From assembly GCF_001039355.2 (NCBI RefSeq), contig NW_019774291.1, positions 1,136,687 to 1,200,686 on the forward strand: a stretch of 64,000 nucleotides of DNA, in the 5' to 3' direction. The stretch is from Lingula anatina. Taxonomy: Eukaryota; Brachiopoda; Lingulata; Lingulida; Lingulidae. A program made the position numbers and the translations under genes. Numbering within the stretch: the first letter of the stretch is position 1; every line of letters starts with the position of its first letter. Of the stretch, positions 34,601 to 47,864 are shown in pieces. The notes under the pieces are model-generated. The model was not told where the DNA came from. It searched no databases and saw only the letters and a program-made list of their open reading frames with translations.

Positions 34601-37600
34601 TGCTGGTATTTGGTTGGTTTTGGTGGCAAAATTTGACTTCATATGCATCTTTAACATCACTTCATGTGCTTGATTCTCGTACTTTTTCTTGTCCCGAATG
34701 ACGTCACGATCTCGGATGACACCCATTCACGCAACTCTCTTGATATACTATCGGACCAAGAAAGTGAATGATACACCTCCTTGCTCGGATACAGTTCTAA
34801 ATTAGATAAGGCTCTTCATTGTATTATTCAGCCACTAATTTTTCTCGGTGGCTACGAAGCCAAAAACTGTATCCTTTTCGTTCTTGACAAATAAAATCTA
34901 CTTATATCTGAAAAATATTAAATCACTGTACAATTTATGTTGTAAAGGCAAATGTCTATGCAGGCTCTCCACAGACACCATCTTAAAACCATCAATTAAG
35001 AGGAAATAACTGCGTCTGATACAAAAAAATGGTATCAAATAGATCTACGCCTATTTTATTGATGACGTTTTAATGCAATCAAATTCAGCGTCAATGACTG
35101 ACGATATAATGTAATGATAACTATTTTCCATATACCACTACAACTTACAACGCTAAGGTATGCTCATTTAAACCATCTATGTGTGCCGGGAATGTCCATT
35201 ATTTCCTAACTTTTGGAGTGTAATACAATAAAACTACTAAGTTCTAACGTAAAAGTGATTTGTGTGAAATCTTGTGCATTAATTCTGTCATACGTAAAAT
35301 TGCCCTTGGCATGGTGACTTTAGTTACTTTTTCCGTGCACGCTTTGTAGCTGCATGTATTTTTTTATCATTAAAATCTGTTAGTTTTCCTCTTCTTGCAG
35401 GTGAAAAAACGACTCTATGGCACGGTTACTGAAGTTTCATAACCCAGAGAGAATTGTTTTGTAATCCTATTATTGATTCAGATTTCTAGCCAAAGTAGAG
35501 GTCTCCGCTGGAACATCGTGATTTATTACCTGCTACGTCTTGGCTGGCAGTATCATATTTTCTGAAAACACGAACCTGGGACCCGTAGGAGTTAATGTAC
35601 GATATAAAGGGTGTTCTTTGGACAGTAACGGAATCCAATCAGTAACACAATAACCCATACTTGTACTTTCCTATTTCTGCCTTCTGTCATCTAAGCTAAT
35701 AAGTAGTTAATTCCCGGTAGTTTCAATTAAAATTGGATTGGAATGAGTTATAATAACCGACAACGCCGGATCGACGGAAGATCGGGAACGGGCAATCGGA
35801 TTCAGTACGGATGGTATTAGTTCAAATAACAATATTCCAGTCGCAGAGTCAGTGTGAATCGACTTTGAATATGCCATTTATTTTAATAAAAATCCTCATG
35901 TTCCGAGACACACGTGGGATATTGGCAGGTGCTCCATTGGTGAGCTCCCGCAATCTGACGTTTCAAGGCCGCCAATCTTATAGTTTTGACGATGATGTGA
36001 ATTTATGACAGAAATGCAAGACCTCACAGCTTTTACCACACTAGCCACTTACTGTTTGGCAAATAGATCGTCTTTTTCTCCTTGCTTAAAAGATTATCGT
36101 TCATTGTTTCAAGCCTAGTAAATATGTTGTATTGAACAGTTGCAATGCAGGTGGTTAGCTTTATTCACAATACTAAAAAAAGCACTTCCTGCTATGAAAT
36201 TCAGGACATTTACCGCGTTGCACTCCAGGTTGTGTATGAAAATCGACAGCACTGAGTGCAGCGTAAATTGATATCTTCATATACTCACTTAAAGTGACGG
36301 TCACAGCGTATGGTACTTTAATAAATAATTGGTATTTCCTCCTTGTAATGCTCAGGGCATTTCAGATTTGTCATATTGACCCACCGACTAACAACATTAT
36401 TTTCAATTGTGATTTACAGCGAATTGATAAAAAAAGAAAGAAAGGAGAGAAGAAAAATGTTCATTTAAGAATTTGCACAATGTAACATGAAATTGGTCGG
36501 TTTCATGTTGTTTTCAGGCGAAACGTGACAGTCGTTAAGATAAATGTAGATCTACTTGAGTTCGCAAGAAACAAATCTCTTCCTTACAGATAAGACAGAT
36601 TGCAATGTATTTTGATCGTCAACTTCATTTAATTGTTAATCATATTTCGTTCTATTTCCTAGAAATCCCTGCAGAGGGGATGCCTTTTTCTACAAGTAGA
36701 AGGCGTACAATGTCTTTGGTAAGAAAAGAAGTGGTGTCTGTGTTTAAATTGATCAAATGCGTCCATACATACGTTATAATTTTATTTCTATTATCATGTG
36801 CGTTCCTTAATGAGTCTTGCATCGAACAAAAATGTACCTAGTCGGAAAATGCAACGTAATTAATATATGGATGGCAAACACGACATAGTACTTCACAGTG
36901 GGACATTTCGAATAAATGGTTCAGCAACCGTAGCAGTAAAATGATGGAGTAGGAAGGGTCAGTATTATCCTTTTCCTACACTACATTCTGTAAGGCCTAG
37001 TGCCCCGAATTCTCAGGTAAACAAACGTATCATCAACAATGACAGCCATCCGTATCATTTCCCTTTCTGCTTTTATTTATACTGGTTCGTTGCTAGCCTG
37101 GTATATCAATCACACACAAGACAGCAACAATTTGAGTTTGTTTCCGCAAAATGGAACGGTGCGCACAAAAGAGATTTAAGGATAGCATGACTCAGTGGAT
37201 AGCACAAGTAAATATTTACGAAATTTTTGCTCTTCTTCAAATGTCCCTACCTGACCCTATTTTTGAATGACCCCCTTCAAATAATAATCATAATGATTAA
37301 ATTAAAATATAACTAAATGGACTACCTGTATAAAACGAGGATTAGAAATTTCTGGGTGTAGGTGAAGAGGCGATCGAAAACACATTTTTTATTGTGGGGA
37401 AAGTTGTTGTCACAAATTGTCAGCGAAACTGTCGCAGATACCACTAATCATAAAATCAACTTTATGAATTTCTGTATAACTATGACATCTTAATAAGTAC
37501 ACACTATTTAATATCCAGGTAGATAAACTTCACTCCAAATTCGGTAGATTGCTTATCATGTCTGTTGCGATGGGAAAAACACGGTAATGTAAACCGAATT

Positions 37601-39248
37601 TATAGTTAAACTTGCTGGGCAAAAATGAAAAGAGTACTTTTAAATGAGTGGAGTTTGGGACATTGTTAGTACCACAGAAGACAAATGCAGTTACTGAAAA
37701 ATACCACATTATACAGGCTAGAGACATCGTCAGCGCTTAAGAGCCCGAATCTCAACAGCACTGACGTCTAAAACAAATGGTATTTTATATGCTAATATAA
37801 TCTTTCACATGTGACATTAAACAAGGTCAGATTAAACAATTTAGGCATAGCTGTGCATACCTTACATGGCTGGATAAATATATGTAGGGCCTACATGGAT
37901 GTGTTATATGCTAGTATGTGTGTATATGTGTGCAGCCGTGCGCCACACTGCGTGACTGCTAGGCTGGGTTGCAAGATAAAGATAATATAGGCCTACCCCT
38001 AGATAGATGGGAGTGAATCAAGCTCATTCTGCACTCTTATTTCTAATTATTTCTATGATGGTCTATTGTGAACCCTTCTTTTTTAACCCACTTTACTTCC
38101 ATCTCAAATGAGAATCCGAATGCAGAGTGATGGGAGTGATGTAGCACTGTATGGAACCCCGTGTTGTTATCGAATCATCACCAGGCCTATTGCATAAGTC
38201 CATCTGTGTAAAGACCGAGTTCAGTGGTCAAGACTTTGTTTTTAAAGGCAGAGATAGCAATTCAAAAACATTTATCCTCACTCAATAACAGTATATAAGT
38301 TTAAGACACTATATATTATGTTTTAGTTTTGAAAAGAGATACACAGTTAAGTATCAGCAAACATATGTTGCTTATACTGCAAGCTACCCACCCTCTCAGT
38401 GTACACATACAAAGGGAAACTCATCTCCCATATTGCAAATCCTACCGTAAAAAGTGTGAAACTCATATAATAACTTCCTCTTCTGAAACTCTGATAGTCC
38501 GTGGTGATGCGTGTGAGGCACTATATTATGTAAGCTCTGGGCTACGTTCCCCATGCTGCAGGTTTAAAGGGTTCGCAGCGCTGTCTGTGGACTGATCTGA
38601 AGACTATTCCACCTTCCTTTTGTCTGTGACTACAATGCTGCCTGCGTCGCTGTCACTTTGTTCATGTGTTGCGCACTGTATTTTTTTTTTCAAACAAATC
38701 TGCTAGCCGCGGGGAGACACGTGGCATAAATAGCATACGTGATAATGCTGCTTTGGATACAGATGAATTAGTGACAACCAGTAGTTTGCAGAACATGAAC
38801 GCTTATTAGAATTCCTGTCATTGGGACGTGATGGAAATCCTAAACTTGGTGATCACATGACCCGCATTTCATGGAATTTCGTGGTCTGCGATGATAGGCC
38901 GTAGGCATGTCTGGACTCCATGTGGATCAATTATGAATGGTTCTGAAAACCAAATCTCATTGTATCATTTCAAATATTGGGAAATCCGGGTCTAAAAATG
39001 GTGCAGGAGGTGGATAAGGCTACTCTTTACGTTTTGTATTTCAGGACTATTCACCTGGATAAAGTACAGGTGGCGTTTAATTGGTTTGCAGGGTATTGGT
39101 ATAAATTGCACACAATTTATCCTAGCAAGTAAATTGCCATTAGCAAAGTTTACGTTGCTCTATTAAAAGGACAATATTGAAGAGCCTCGCATAAAAATGC
39201 ATAAGAAAGGAGATGAAATGCCCTGCAACGTTTATAGGCTTAAACTAT

Positions 39249-39490
39249 TAATAGTAGTTTCTTATAAGACGCAAGTAATATCACATGCCACAAAACAAAC
39301 CAAAGTATATCTCTCGGGCAGCAAAAAAGGTTCTAAAACAGTACCTTCGTAAATTTGGCCTACTTATTTTTCCTTCAGTCCGTAAAGCTTAGAAGGTAAG
39401 CAGAAAATATTCTTTCAAATATCATTTTTCAGGAAATAATGTAACTGTATAGCATTTATTAAGGTTGCACTGTTTGAAGCACTTTTCTGT
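39249..39490 (+). repeat. Diverged dispersed repeat, copy 2
   Basis: Second copy of the repeat at 34358-34600, about 4.9 kb away. It shares AGTAGTTTCTTATA near its start and TTCAAATATCATTTTTC near 39414-39431. Confidence 0.6.
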
Positions 39491-39956
39491 TTGACGTATA
39501 TGTTCCACAATAAAAAGATTTTGATAACACGGAATGTCAAATGCCACCCTCAAGTTTCTTATTTCATTTTCCTTATTACAATGGTCTTCCAACAATATTT
39601 TAACAAGTTGTACAGGTAGATTAACAAGTAATAATTGTTCCTATCCAATCGCTAGACCTGAAAAGATTATTTAAACGAAGTTTCTTCGTTGGAAATAGTG
39701 GGAGAATTAAATTCTAAAATAAGCAAAATACTTTAAGTTAGAGGATATTTATTGAATTTATCGCCTCAAAATGGATTACTACTACATACTAGAAACGTCT
39801 TTTAAGCTTAAAAGTTTTAACTTTTATCTCATTTTACAACTTCTTGTTATGTCTACATTGTCTTAGAATGTTCCAAAGCAGACTTGCTTAAAATGTAGTC
39901 ACTAAAATGTTCAATTTACTGTCCCTCGGTGATTCTAATAGGTTCTTAGTGGCGGA

Positions 39957-40210
39957 TTTAGAGGGGGGGTCAGGGGGGGGGGGGGGTCCTGACCCCCTCT
40001 TCAGTTTCCGTAAAATATATCACACCAATATTACCCTCTTGAAATTAGAATTTTGACTAGCTAAATCATAGTTCTAAACCGTACCAAAGGGCACTGTTTG
40101 CTCTCCAAAACACCAAATATTATCGGGTCCCTTGAGCAGGCCCCAGCCTCCGAGGCCTGTCGTTCCGGACCCATCCCCCCCCCCTTCAACTAATCCTAGA
40201 TTCGCCCCTG
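39957..40210. mobile_element. Short non-autonomous DNA element with GGCGGAT-type TIRs
   Basis: The left end TAGTGGCGGATTTAG and the right end CTAGATTCGCCCCTG are imperfect inverted repeats, and the 254-bp element is flanked by GGTTCT on both sides (39951-39956 and 40211-40216). The interior has G-rich and C-rich arms (GGGGGGGTCAGGGG near 39963 and a poly-C run near 40175). No transposase is encoded. The terminal AG and the short flanking duplication suggest a hAT-like MITE, but the 6-base match is shorter than the usual 8-base hAT duplication, so the class is tentative. Confidence 0.75.
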
Positions 40211-41790
40211 GGTTCTGCTATGCAGGGAACGTTGTACCGGAGAAATCAACATGTCAGTCCAAGTATTCCTTTAATGACCGAGTACCCAACAGATTTGAAA
40301 GGCGTTTATCGCCGTGTATACATAATCTGAAAGCGGCAAAGTTGTTTAGATATATTTTAACAGCATTTATCGATACAAATGTACGACATTCCCAAGAGCA
40401 CTTTTACCATGTCTGCATTTGACTGATGAATACATTAATCGCAGATGGAATTGAACGAGTAACGGCATCATTCACGTTTTCATTCTGTTATGAAATTTAT
40501 TGGTATTGAAGTAAGAGTAATTGCAATCGTGGAAATTGTCATTTCGGATTTGTGCAATGAATCGAAATTAGCTAAACATCCAATGTTAACTCCCTCCCAA
40601 CTACAGCTTTGGCGGCAGTTCAGTCCTGGCATTATTTCGATACGTTCTTGATATCAACTTTGATTAATAAGTTTTCACCCACATTGTCAAGGAGCCAATT
40701 GCTCTGCAAGCATAACCCTGGTGACTTCAATTTAGCTGCTGGATTTCCAAAGCTTTGGCTGGATCAATAATAGTGTAGAACATTATAGGAAATGTAGGCA
40801 ACGCGGAAACGGTCAGTAATAATTGGAATACAGCCGGGATAGAAAATATATATCCAGGCGACGACTTCAAGAAAAGAAAAAGTCGTTGCTAAAAGGAAGT
40901 ACTCAACCCAGCAGAGTTTATCGGATTTTCACGCTGGGGATACTAAAAACCTGGTCCCTTGTGGGATAGTTCCCGCAATTTACTGAATTTCCCAAAGGAG
41001 AATGAGGTTTAAATGCTATATAACAAGTCATAAAATGGTTGTAAACCACTGAGGTCGTGAAGATCCCCACCCCCCCCCCAAAAAAAAAAAATCTCATTCA
41101 AACTCGAATGAATTAGACACTTTCATATCAGCACTTAGTCTATTGATTTGGCCCTATTGTTCAAAGCTAGTCATTTTGGTATTTTACACTACAAAGCTTT
41201 AATCAGCTTTTGGCAACCCCTTTAAACAATGATTTTGCTGCAGTTCCGGCTGACTATTGACCAGTGGTTTCGAATTGAAAACATATTCAAATGTATCTTT
41301 TTGAAAACTAAGTTGTAGCCAAGCAAATTTAGCATATTTTCTCATCATTTCATGTGTAAAGGTAAAGAAAGGGTAGTCAAAAAGGATATATGCAAGTCTT
41401 TGAGACATGCGAATACTTTTTTTGAAAAAAAGATACCAAAAAAACCCAGTTTGTACATCATAATCGCGCTAAAAATAATTATATCAGAGGCATAATTAAA
41501 AAAGACTGCGGATGTTACATTGAAGTCCTTTCATATGTTTTAAATAAGCTATACTGACAAAACCAAACTCTACCTCTCAATGAATATTTTATTACATACA
41601 CAGTTAAGTATGGAACAACCAACTATAAAATACATTAATAAATTATTCTATTAATATAAATGGAAAATGACATAAAATATTCAGAACCAGGAGCTGAAAA
41701 CCATCACAATTACTTAATAAGAGCATGAACTCCTGATCACTAATCTACACATACAAAACAGAGATATTTATATGCCATGCAACAGACTTA

Positions 41791-42014
41791 GACTCCGTTC
41801 ACATGAAAAATCTATTTTCTAAAAATCTATTTTCTATTCGCAGTATCTTGTGATCACTCCGAGCGCAGCCAAGAATTAATTACAGCTTTGAAAGTAACTG
41901 GCTTACGCTGCCAGTAATTATGCCGCGGGGTATTCAGGGCACAGACCGTGATCACAAGATACCGCAAATAGAAAATAGATTTTTAGAAAATAGACTTTTC
42001 TTGTGAACGGAGTC
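41791..42014. mobile_element. PIF/Harbinger-like MITE with TTA target duplication
   Basis: A 224-bp fold-back element. Its ends GACTCCGTTCAC and GTGAACGGAGTC are perfect inverted repeats, extended inward by CTATTTTCT-type blocks on both arms, and it is flanked by TTA on each side. The 3-base TWA duplication and absence of coding capacity fit a PIF/Harbinger-derived MITE. The interior contains GATCACGGTCTGTGC and GCCAGTAATTAC-type blocks. The last 122 bases of the window are a second copy in the opposite orientation. Confidence 0.85.
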
Positions 42015-43959
42015 TTAGTTGTTAACCCACACAAAAACTACAAGTCTGATACCATGTTTACAGAATTTATAACTTCCTTGATGTAGACATGTGTTGAGAT
42101 CTTATTAAGACCTCCATTCCCCATTGTTAAGATGATTGACTAACACGCTGACAGACCCGTACTGCAGAAAAGAACTGCAAAGAAGAACTGTAAGGCCTGT
42201 GTATCATAAAAGTGCCTTCTGGCACATTCTACTTTTCCCAACTGTCTGCAATGTTAAATCAATACAATATAACATTACATACAGGGATGCTGCTCCTATT
42301 TGGTTCACCACAGACACTGATAGTTTGATGGTGAATCTTCCAACAGTTACATGTATGCAGTAATACAGCAAAATAAGTAGAGATGCATAATGTACAAGAC
42401 TTACAAGCAATGTTGGTTTTTGTCTTAAAGTAATTTGCTTGGATTCATATTAGAATGGACATACAGACTTTCCACGGGCTCTGTCATCAATACCGAAAGC
42501 CCAAAACAAGAATTAGCCAAACTGGAAGCAAGTCACTGTCAATGCATTGAAACAGACAAATACAGTCCTATATTGCCTTAGATCCATTTGCAGGCATGAC
42601 TAATTGTGTCCTAGTTGTAGAGTGGTAGATTGAGATCAAATGAAATATAATGTAAAATACCCTTTCATCTCCTGGTGGCTTTTATAATGGGGTGTTTTTT
42701 TATCATACTGGTAAGGGAAGAACTAAAATACACAGACTAATTTACTGCGAGCAATTTCAATCTGTCAGAAGAGCGAGTACCAAACATAAGCTAATGCATC
42801 ATTAATAAAAAACACATCTGCTTATTATAATATTTTAGCATACTAGCCAAAAGATATTTTGGAGTAAAACAAGGAAACATACAGGTTTAGAGAATTAAAG
42901 ATTTGCAAGCATTTAAAAGTAAACATGTAATGTATATATACTGTGTAAAGCACACAATGCTTTCAATGTTGACAGGTATTTTGTCATTAAACAACTATTG
43001 TATATATACCCATACTTATGCACGTGTTGGTACATGATTTTCATAAATAGTAGTATCCCTTTTATTAACTACTTCTACATAATTATCTCTGTGGTGAAAA
43101 TAAATTGAAAAGAATTATATAATGAGCCCATCTTCCTGGTCTTTCAGCATCTAGAATTTCCTGTTCTCCCAAAATTGTTGTTTTTCTTTTTTTCTCGCTT
43201 TTATTTCAAATATCCATCAAAGGAAAACATGCCATGACTCCGTGACTGATGGTTTCAACTAGAAAACTGATTAATTTCCTGCTGCAGTGACAGTGGGAAG
43301 ACTTACACATAAAGTACTCATTATCCTAGAACTCATCTGTTCCATGCATATGGTTGCACTAACAAATTTACCCAGCACATTACAGGTTTCTGCACTGCTG
43401 GCTGCTAGACAATAACACATACCTAATCATTTTCATGGTTCATATTGCTAACTACTGTTTACATACATACATTATGCAATTCTGATGCTGAAGTGTAAAT
43501 CTGATCTACCAGAAAAAATTGGAAATACAGATGCCAAACACTGTCTTCATTTATCCTATACAACCAAACAATTTTTCATGGTTTTATCACAAATACCTTG
43601 ACAACTATTAGGCATATTTTCAATTTTGCATTCTATTTGCTGGATATAAGATGAATCTTCATTATTAGATCAAATAAAGCAAACAGTTGGTATATCTAAA
43701 TGATGTACGGTTACAAACATATCAAACTAGGCCACCCTTGTTAGGTCCACATCATCAAAAATATCAAGATGAGATAGATCACATACTACAGTTGGAGAGA
43801 TGATGACACCAGTCAAATCACACAAATGTAAATCCCTTTGGTTTGAATTCAAATACAGAAAACGTCAGTCTAATCATCAAAGTATCTTCATATTCAACAT
43901 ATTTTGTTTCTTAACACTGCCTTTTTATTGCATTTTGGTTCAATGCAATTAATCCTTAA
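42015..43959. other. Gene-less DNA downstream of the cytidylyltransferase gene
   Basis: AT-rich sequence without credible exons. It lies 3' of the minus-strand gene that ends at 47865 and could include very distal 3' untranslated sequence. I see no other feature in it. Confidence 0.4.
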
Positions 43960-44292
43960 AGGGATAACAACTGTTCATTTTGTCCCAAAATGGATTTTCC
44001 TGGGGTAAAGTACAACTTTCCCATACTTACCAATGGTTAATGGATCCATTCCAACATTCAAAGTTAGTCCCCGTTTTTTTTCTAAAGAGTTTTTTTTGTA
44101 ATATTTTTTTAAGAGATTAGTACAGAGTATAGCCATCTATGGAGGTCACGTGATGTGATGGTAAGCACAAATTCCAGAATAATTGTATTAAGCACCATTT
44201 TGGTGGTAAAATAGAATCTATTATATTTCAAGGAGTTGTTTACAATGTATTTATTATGAAATTTGGATATCATGCAAACAGTTGTTATCCCT
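43960..44292. mobile_element. MITE with TTAA target duplication
   Basis: A 333-bp element with perfect 16-base terminal inverted repeats, AGGGATAACAACTGTT at the left and AACAGTTGTTATCCCT at the right. It is flanked by TTAA on both sides (43956-43959 and 44293-44296). TTAA flanks are the signature of piggyBac-type insertion, although the TIR does not begin with the usual CCC. No open frame of note is inside. Confidence 0.82.
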
Positions 44293-45968
44293 TTAAAAAC
44301 AGTGGAACATTCTCATCGACTTTTAAAATATGACCAAATGTGTATTATCAAAAATCTGTGTTGATCCAAATGGAAATATAGCAAATCTATGCAATAGTAA
44401 TATTGTATTGATTCAACCAGGTTGGCTTGACTGTTGATGCACAGTGTACACCTCATCTCATATTTCTACCTACAGTACCAGCACTGAACAGCAGGGCACA
44501 CACAGGAACAAAGCACTTGGGTTGTGTTAGGTGCTAGTCTACAAAGAGTAAACATGCTCAGTATCCTTCAACAGAATAAGTTTTACTAAATGAATTCTGA
44601 ATGACAACTGATGCTTTTCTTGGGAAGGAGAGAGGGCATAAATCTTATCAACAAAAAAAAATTACTCATATTTTATATGTTTCACTTTTTTTCGTGACAT
44701 CCAAAACCAAAAAGAAAATTAATTCCCTTGTTACAGTAGAAATGACATGATATACCACATTTACAGGATAAATGACACATTCAGCAAAGCTAGTGTTCCA
44801 TGAAAAAACATCCATTTCCTAAATTACAATGACAAGTGCTGATAGGCATGTCACTGAACAGATAGCAGGTGGACTTGCCAATGGACTCAATTTAATGGTG
44901 TGGTTTGGCATTCCCTACTTAAAACTGTCTGGCAGCATCTTTAGGTAGTCAAACACTTAGATATATTATCTGTAAAGAAGATGGACAATGATTATGAATG
45001 GAATACCTAACAACAGAACTTCAGTACAGTCAAGACATTTTGATAAGATCTCTAAATAGGAAGTTACATGCTCCCATAGACAGAGCATCTTGAAAAACAT
45101 ACTTAAACATGTGTCAAAGATAAAATCTGAATCATAATCCACAAAGATAAAACAACACTTTTCTGCTACTGCATGACTCAACTATAGCACTGGAAGTACT
45201 TGTGGAGTAAAATATTAGATGAACAAAGAAAAAGGGTAATTTATCTCCAAAACATTTTTTTTCTAAGGGGAAGGGGTCTAAAACCTTTAAAAAATTGATC
45301 TTGTGAATAAATTCCTAAAAAGGTGGCATTCAATCTATTTTGAAAGTCAATGCACCATACATTTTTTGACTTTTCAGAAACACACCTCGTTGTATTTTAA
45401 TATTTCCTATCAAGGGGGGGGGCAGCTATCTACCTTACCTACGTTTAAAAATGATAAGGGTAGTTTTGAATTTCACTCAACTTGAATGGCACATAAACAG
45501 CAAATTTTCATGCAAACGTAGACGTGGATTATATATACAGGTGCACATTGTACAGCATATAATTATCTTAATTCTAAAACATTTTTATCAAATTTTCTTT
45601 TAAAAACCCACCAAGTAATAAAAAACAAAAGACAGTTTAAGGATTATGAAATTCAATATAAGACTAACCCCAAAGACACCAACCTTCAACTATGTTCCCT
45701 TGGTTAAACCAGCTCTTATCTATTTCTACACCCTCTTATGAAAATTCTTCTACAACCCTATAATCATTATTATTATCCCAACATAGATATTCTCCCTCCT
45801 TTCTTATATTACTCCACATAATCTGTCTCAGATTATTTTACAGCACAATTACATCATCACATCTGACTGAATGACAAATGAAAAATCATGATTTTACCAA
45901 CTCTGCTAAGTGCATTAAAATTAAAGGTTATACATTTCTGCTAAAAAAATACCAGCTCTGGCCTTTAA

Positions 45969-46172
45969 GGCCCCATTCACAACCAGTTGATCTGTGGACT
46001 AACTAGTTCACAGATCAAATATGATGAGCACATGACAATGGATATCTGCCTCCTAGGCAAACTGTCCCAGTAGGGGCAGAGCAGTTAAATATTGGCATGC
46101 TTTAAAATGGACCCCGTGTCATTTTTGATCCAGACTAGCTAGTCCGCGGATCAACTCGTTGTGAATGCAGCC
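45969..46172. mobile_element. PIF/Harbinger-like MITE with TAA target duplication
   Basis: A 204-bp element with ends GGCCCCATTCACAAC and GTTGTGAATGCAGCC (inverted, two mismatches), flanked by TAA on both sides. A second inner inverted pair, AGTTGATC and GATCAACT, extends the arms. The TIR resembles that of the element at 41.8 kb (CGTTCAC versus CATTCAC), so the two may be mobilised by the same transposase. Confidence 0.82.
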
Positions 46173-46175
46173 TAA

Positions 46176-47864
46176 AGTGTTTTATTAATCCTCCTGAACT
46201 AACACTTTGATAAATCACATTGTATTAAATCAAAACCTCTTACAGGTTTGGGCAACTAAGAGGTATATTCACATCACAAGTGGCAAAATTATTTTCATGA
46301 AATATAATCAAAATCAAAGTATATTTTTAACAACTAACATGTATCTTAAATATTTTATAAAATGGATCTATACACAATATACACATACTGGTACTAATTC
46401 TAAATTATTAATCAGGTACTTTATAATAATGTGGCATTCAATTATGACCTTCAAAATAACTGAACATGTAGCCAACAAGCTGGTTTAAGTGATGCCATGC
46501 ACTAAGCTTGTTGACTAACCACAGGGCCTGGATCTATCATACAGAGCTTTGCTATCATCACATGATGCTATAGTAGTCAAAGTTTATCATTCAATCAGCA
46601 TTACCTGTGGCAATATGATTGTCCTTCATTTTGTGACTTTAACATATACTTTTTCAACAAATAAGCCCCATGAATTATCAATAATAAATTATAAAATCAA
46701 ATCTTTATGCACCTGTGGTTCACAGTAAGAATTATAACAGCTGTCTTTGTCCAACTGCTCAGATTAAATAAAAGGCTTCCCCTGAATAAACACACCCATG
46801 CAGGTAGTACAGACATAAATGCCCCATTAATTTTACATATAAAATATTACACTGCACAGAACAGCTAGAATCAATAGTAAATGTGAGGGTCTCACAGCAC
46901 ATGCAGACTTTCAAACCTAGTTCAGCAGTTAAGTTGGGAACACAATATATTACCAAAGAATGTCGAACGCTGCTACCCTCTGCCAGGGTTGATGTCATTT
47001 CTGTGCCAACTTTTTTTCCAGTTCAGATATGCGCACAGAATTAGCCAGAGAAATATCTGTAAATATCTAGTGGAAAAAAATCTTCCTGTGGCCCTGGTAG
47101 AGTGTAGAGCACTGTCTATTTTATGTAATTCAGCTGTAATGTGCACTTGCATGGTGGATTAATGGAATGAAACAGTTAATGGCTATCCCTGTACAATTAT
47201 TAGATAATTAGATCATGGATTTTCTAAAAACCTCCCACATAAAATGAATGATAAATAGTAGTGTTAACCAAAAAAAAAGTCAACATTAATTTATTATTTA
47301 TTACTCAACTAATTAGCTAAATAACAATAGTGAAGAACCCTTTAAAATTCCCAGAATCAGATGGAGATCCAGGTTACTACCAAAATCTTATTATTTTTAA
47401 GTTAGCCAATTTGTAATGTATCCTGAAAATTTAATCAAAATCCATACATAACTTCTTGAGCTAGGCTAGTGACAAACAAAAAGACTGAGGTGAAAACATC
47501 ACTTCATTGGCAAAGCTAAATTTGGCCAAAATGAACTGCAGAGTTTTCACATCATCTTCCAAACTCTTCTTGTCTCTAAATAAAACACATCTCTTACAAC
47601 AAATAATGATTCACTGAGCTCATTAAAATGTCCTTATATGTTGAATGGACATAAACATTTATTTCTATATCTAAAACAGCACCTTCTTACCATACAGTGC
47701 TGACATAATATGAATGATTTATAATTCACAGTCTGACATCCTTTTTCATTCTGTCATTTGTGCATGTTTTATCTTTCTTTGTGATGGATTGCTCAACTTC
47801 TAGCCCTTGATTCTGCCTTATAAAAAACTTTTTACATTTGATCCCCAATTCTTCTCTCTCTTTG
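46176..47864 (-). other. Probable 3' untranslated/flanking region of the cytidylyltransferase gene
   Basis: 1.7 kb directly 3' of the stop codon of the minus-strand gene. It is AT-rich with no coding exon and with several minus-strand AATAAA-like signals. The true transcript end is not determined. Confidence 0.4.

Larger units (their letters stand above)
33925..39956. other. Gene-poor DNA upstream of the EF-hand gene
   Basis: No exon with convincing protein similarity was found, although the missing first exon of the EF-hand gene should lie here or beyond. The stretch contains a perfect TGACGTCA (CRE-type palindrome) at 34699-34706 and one copy of a diverged dispersed repeat at about 34358-34600. 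TAGGCCTAC occurs near 37987. Isolated exon-like pieces at 35401-35442 and 36663-36718 have fair splice signals but no support. Confidence 0.45.

Noticed and set aside
35401-35442. Plus-strand terminal-exon-like piece after a strong CTTCTTGCAG acceptor
   Set aside because: Only 13 codons before a stop, with no upstream exon that fits.
36663-36718. Plus-strand exon-like piece with RRRTMSL between TTTCCTAG and GTAAGA
   Set aside because: It resembles the Arg cluster in the last exon of the 9.9-kb gene only superficially. It is a single 56-base segment with no neighbours in frame, too weak to call a third paralog.
38329-38595. 88-codon plus-strand frame
   Set aside because: No Met context, motif or splice partner; the composition looks random.
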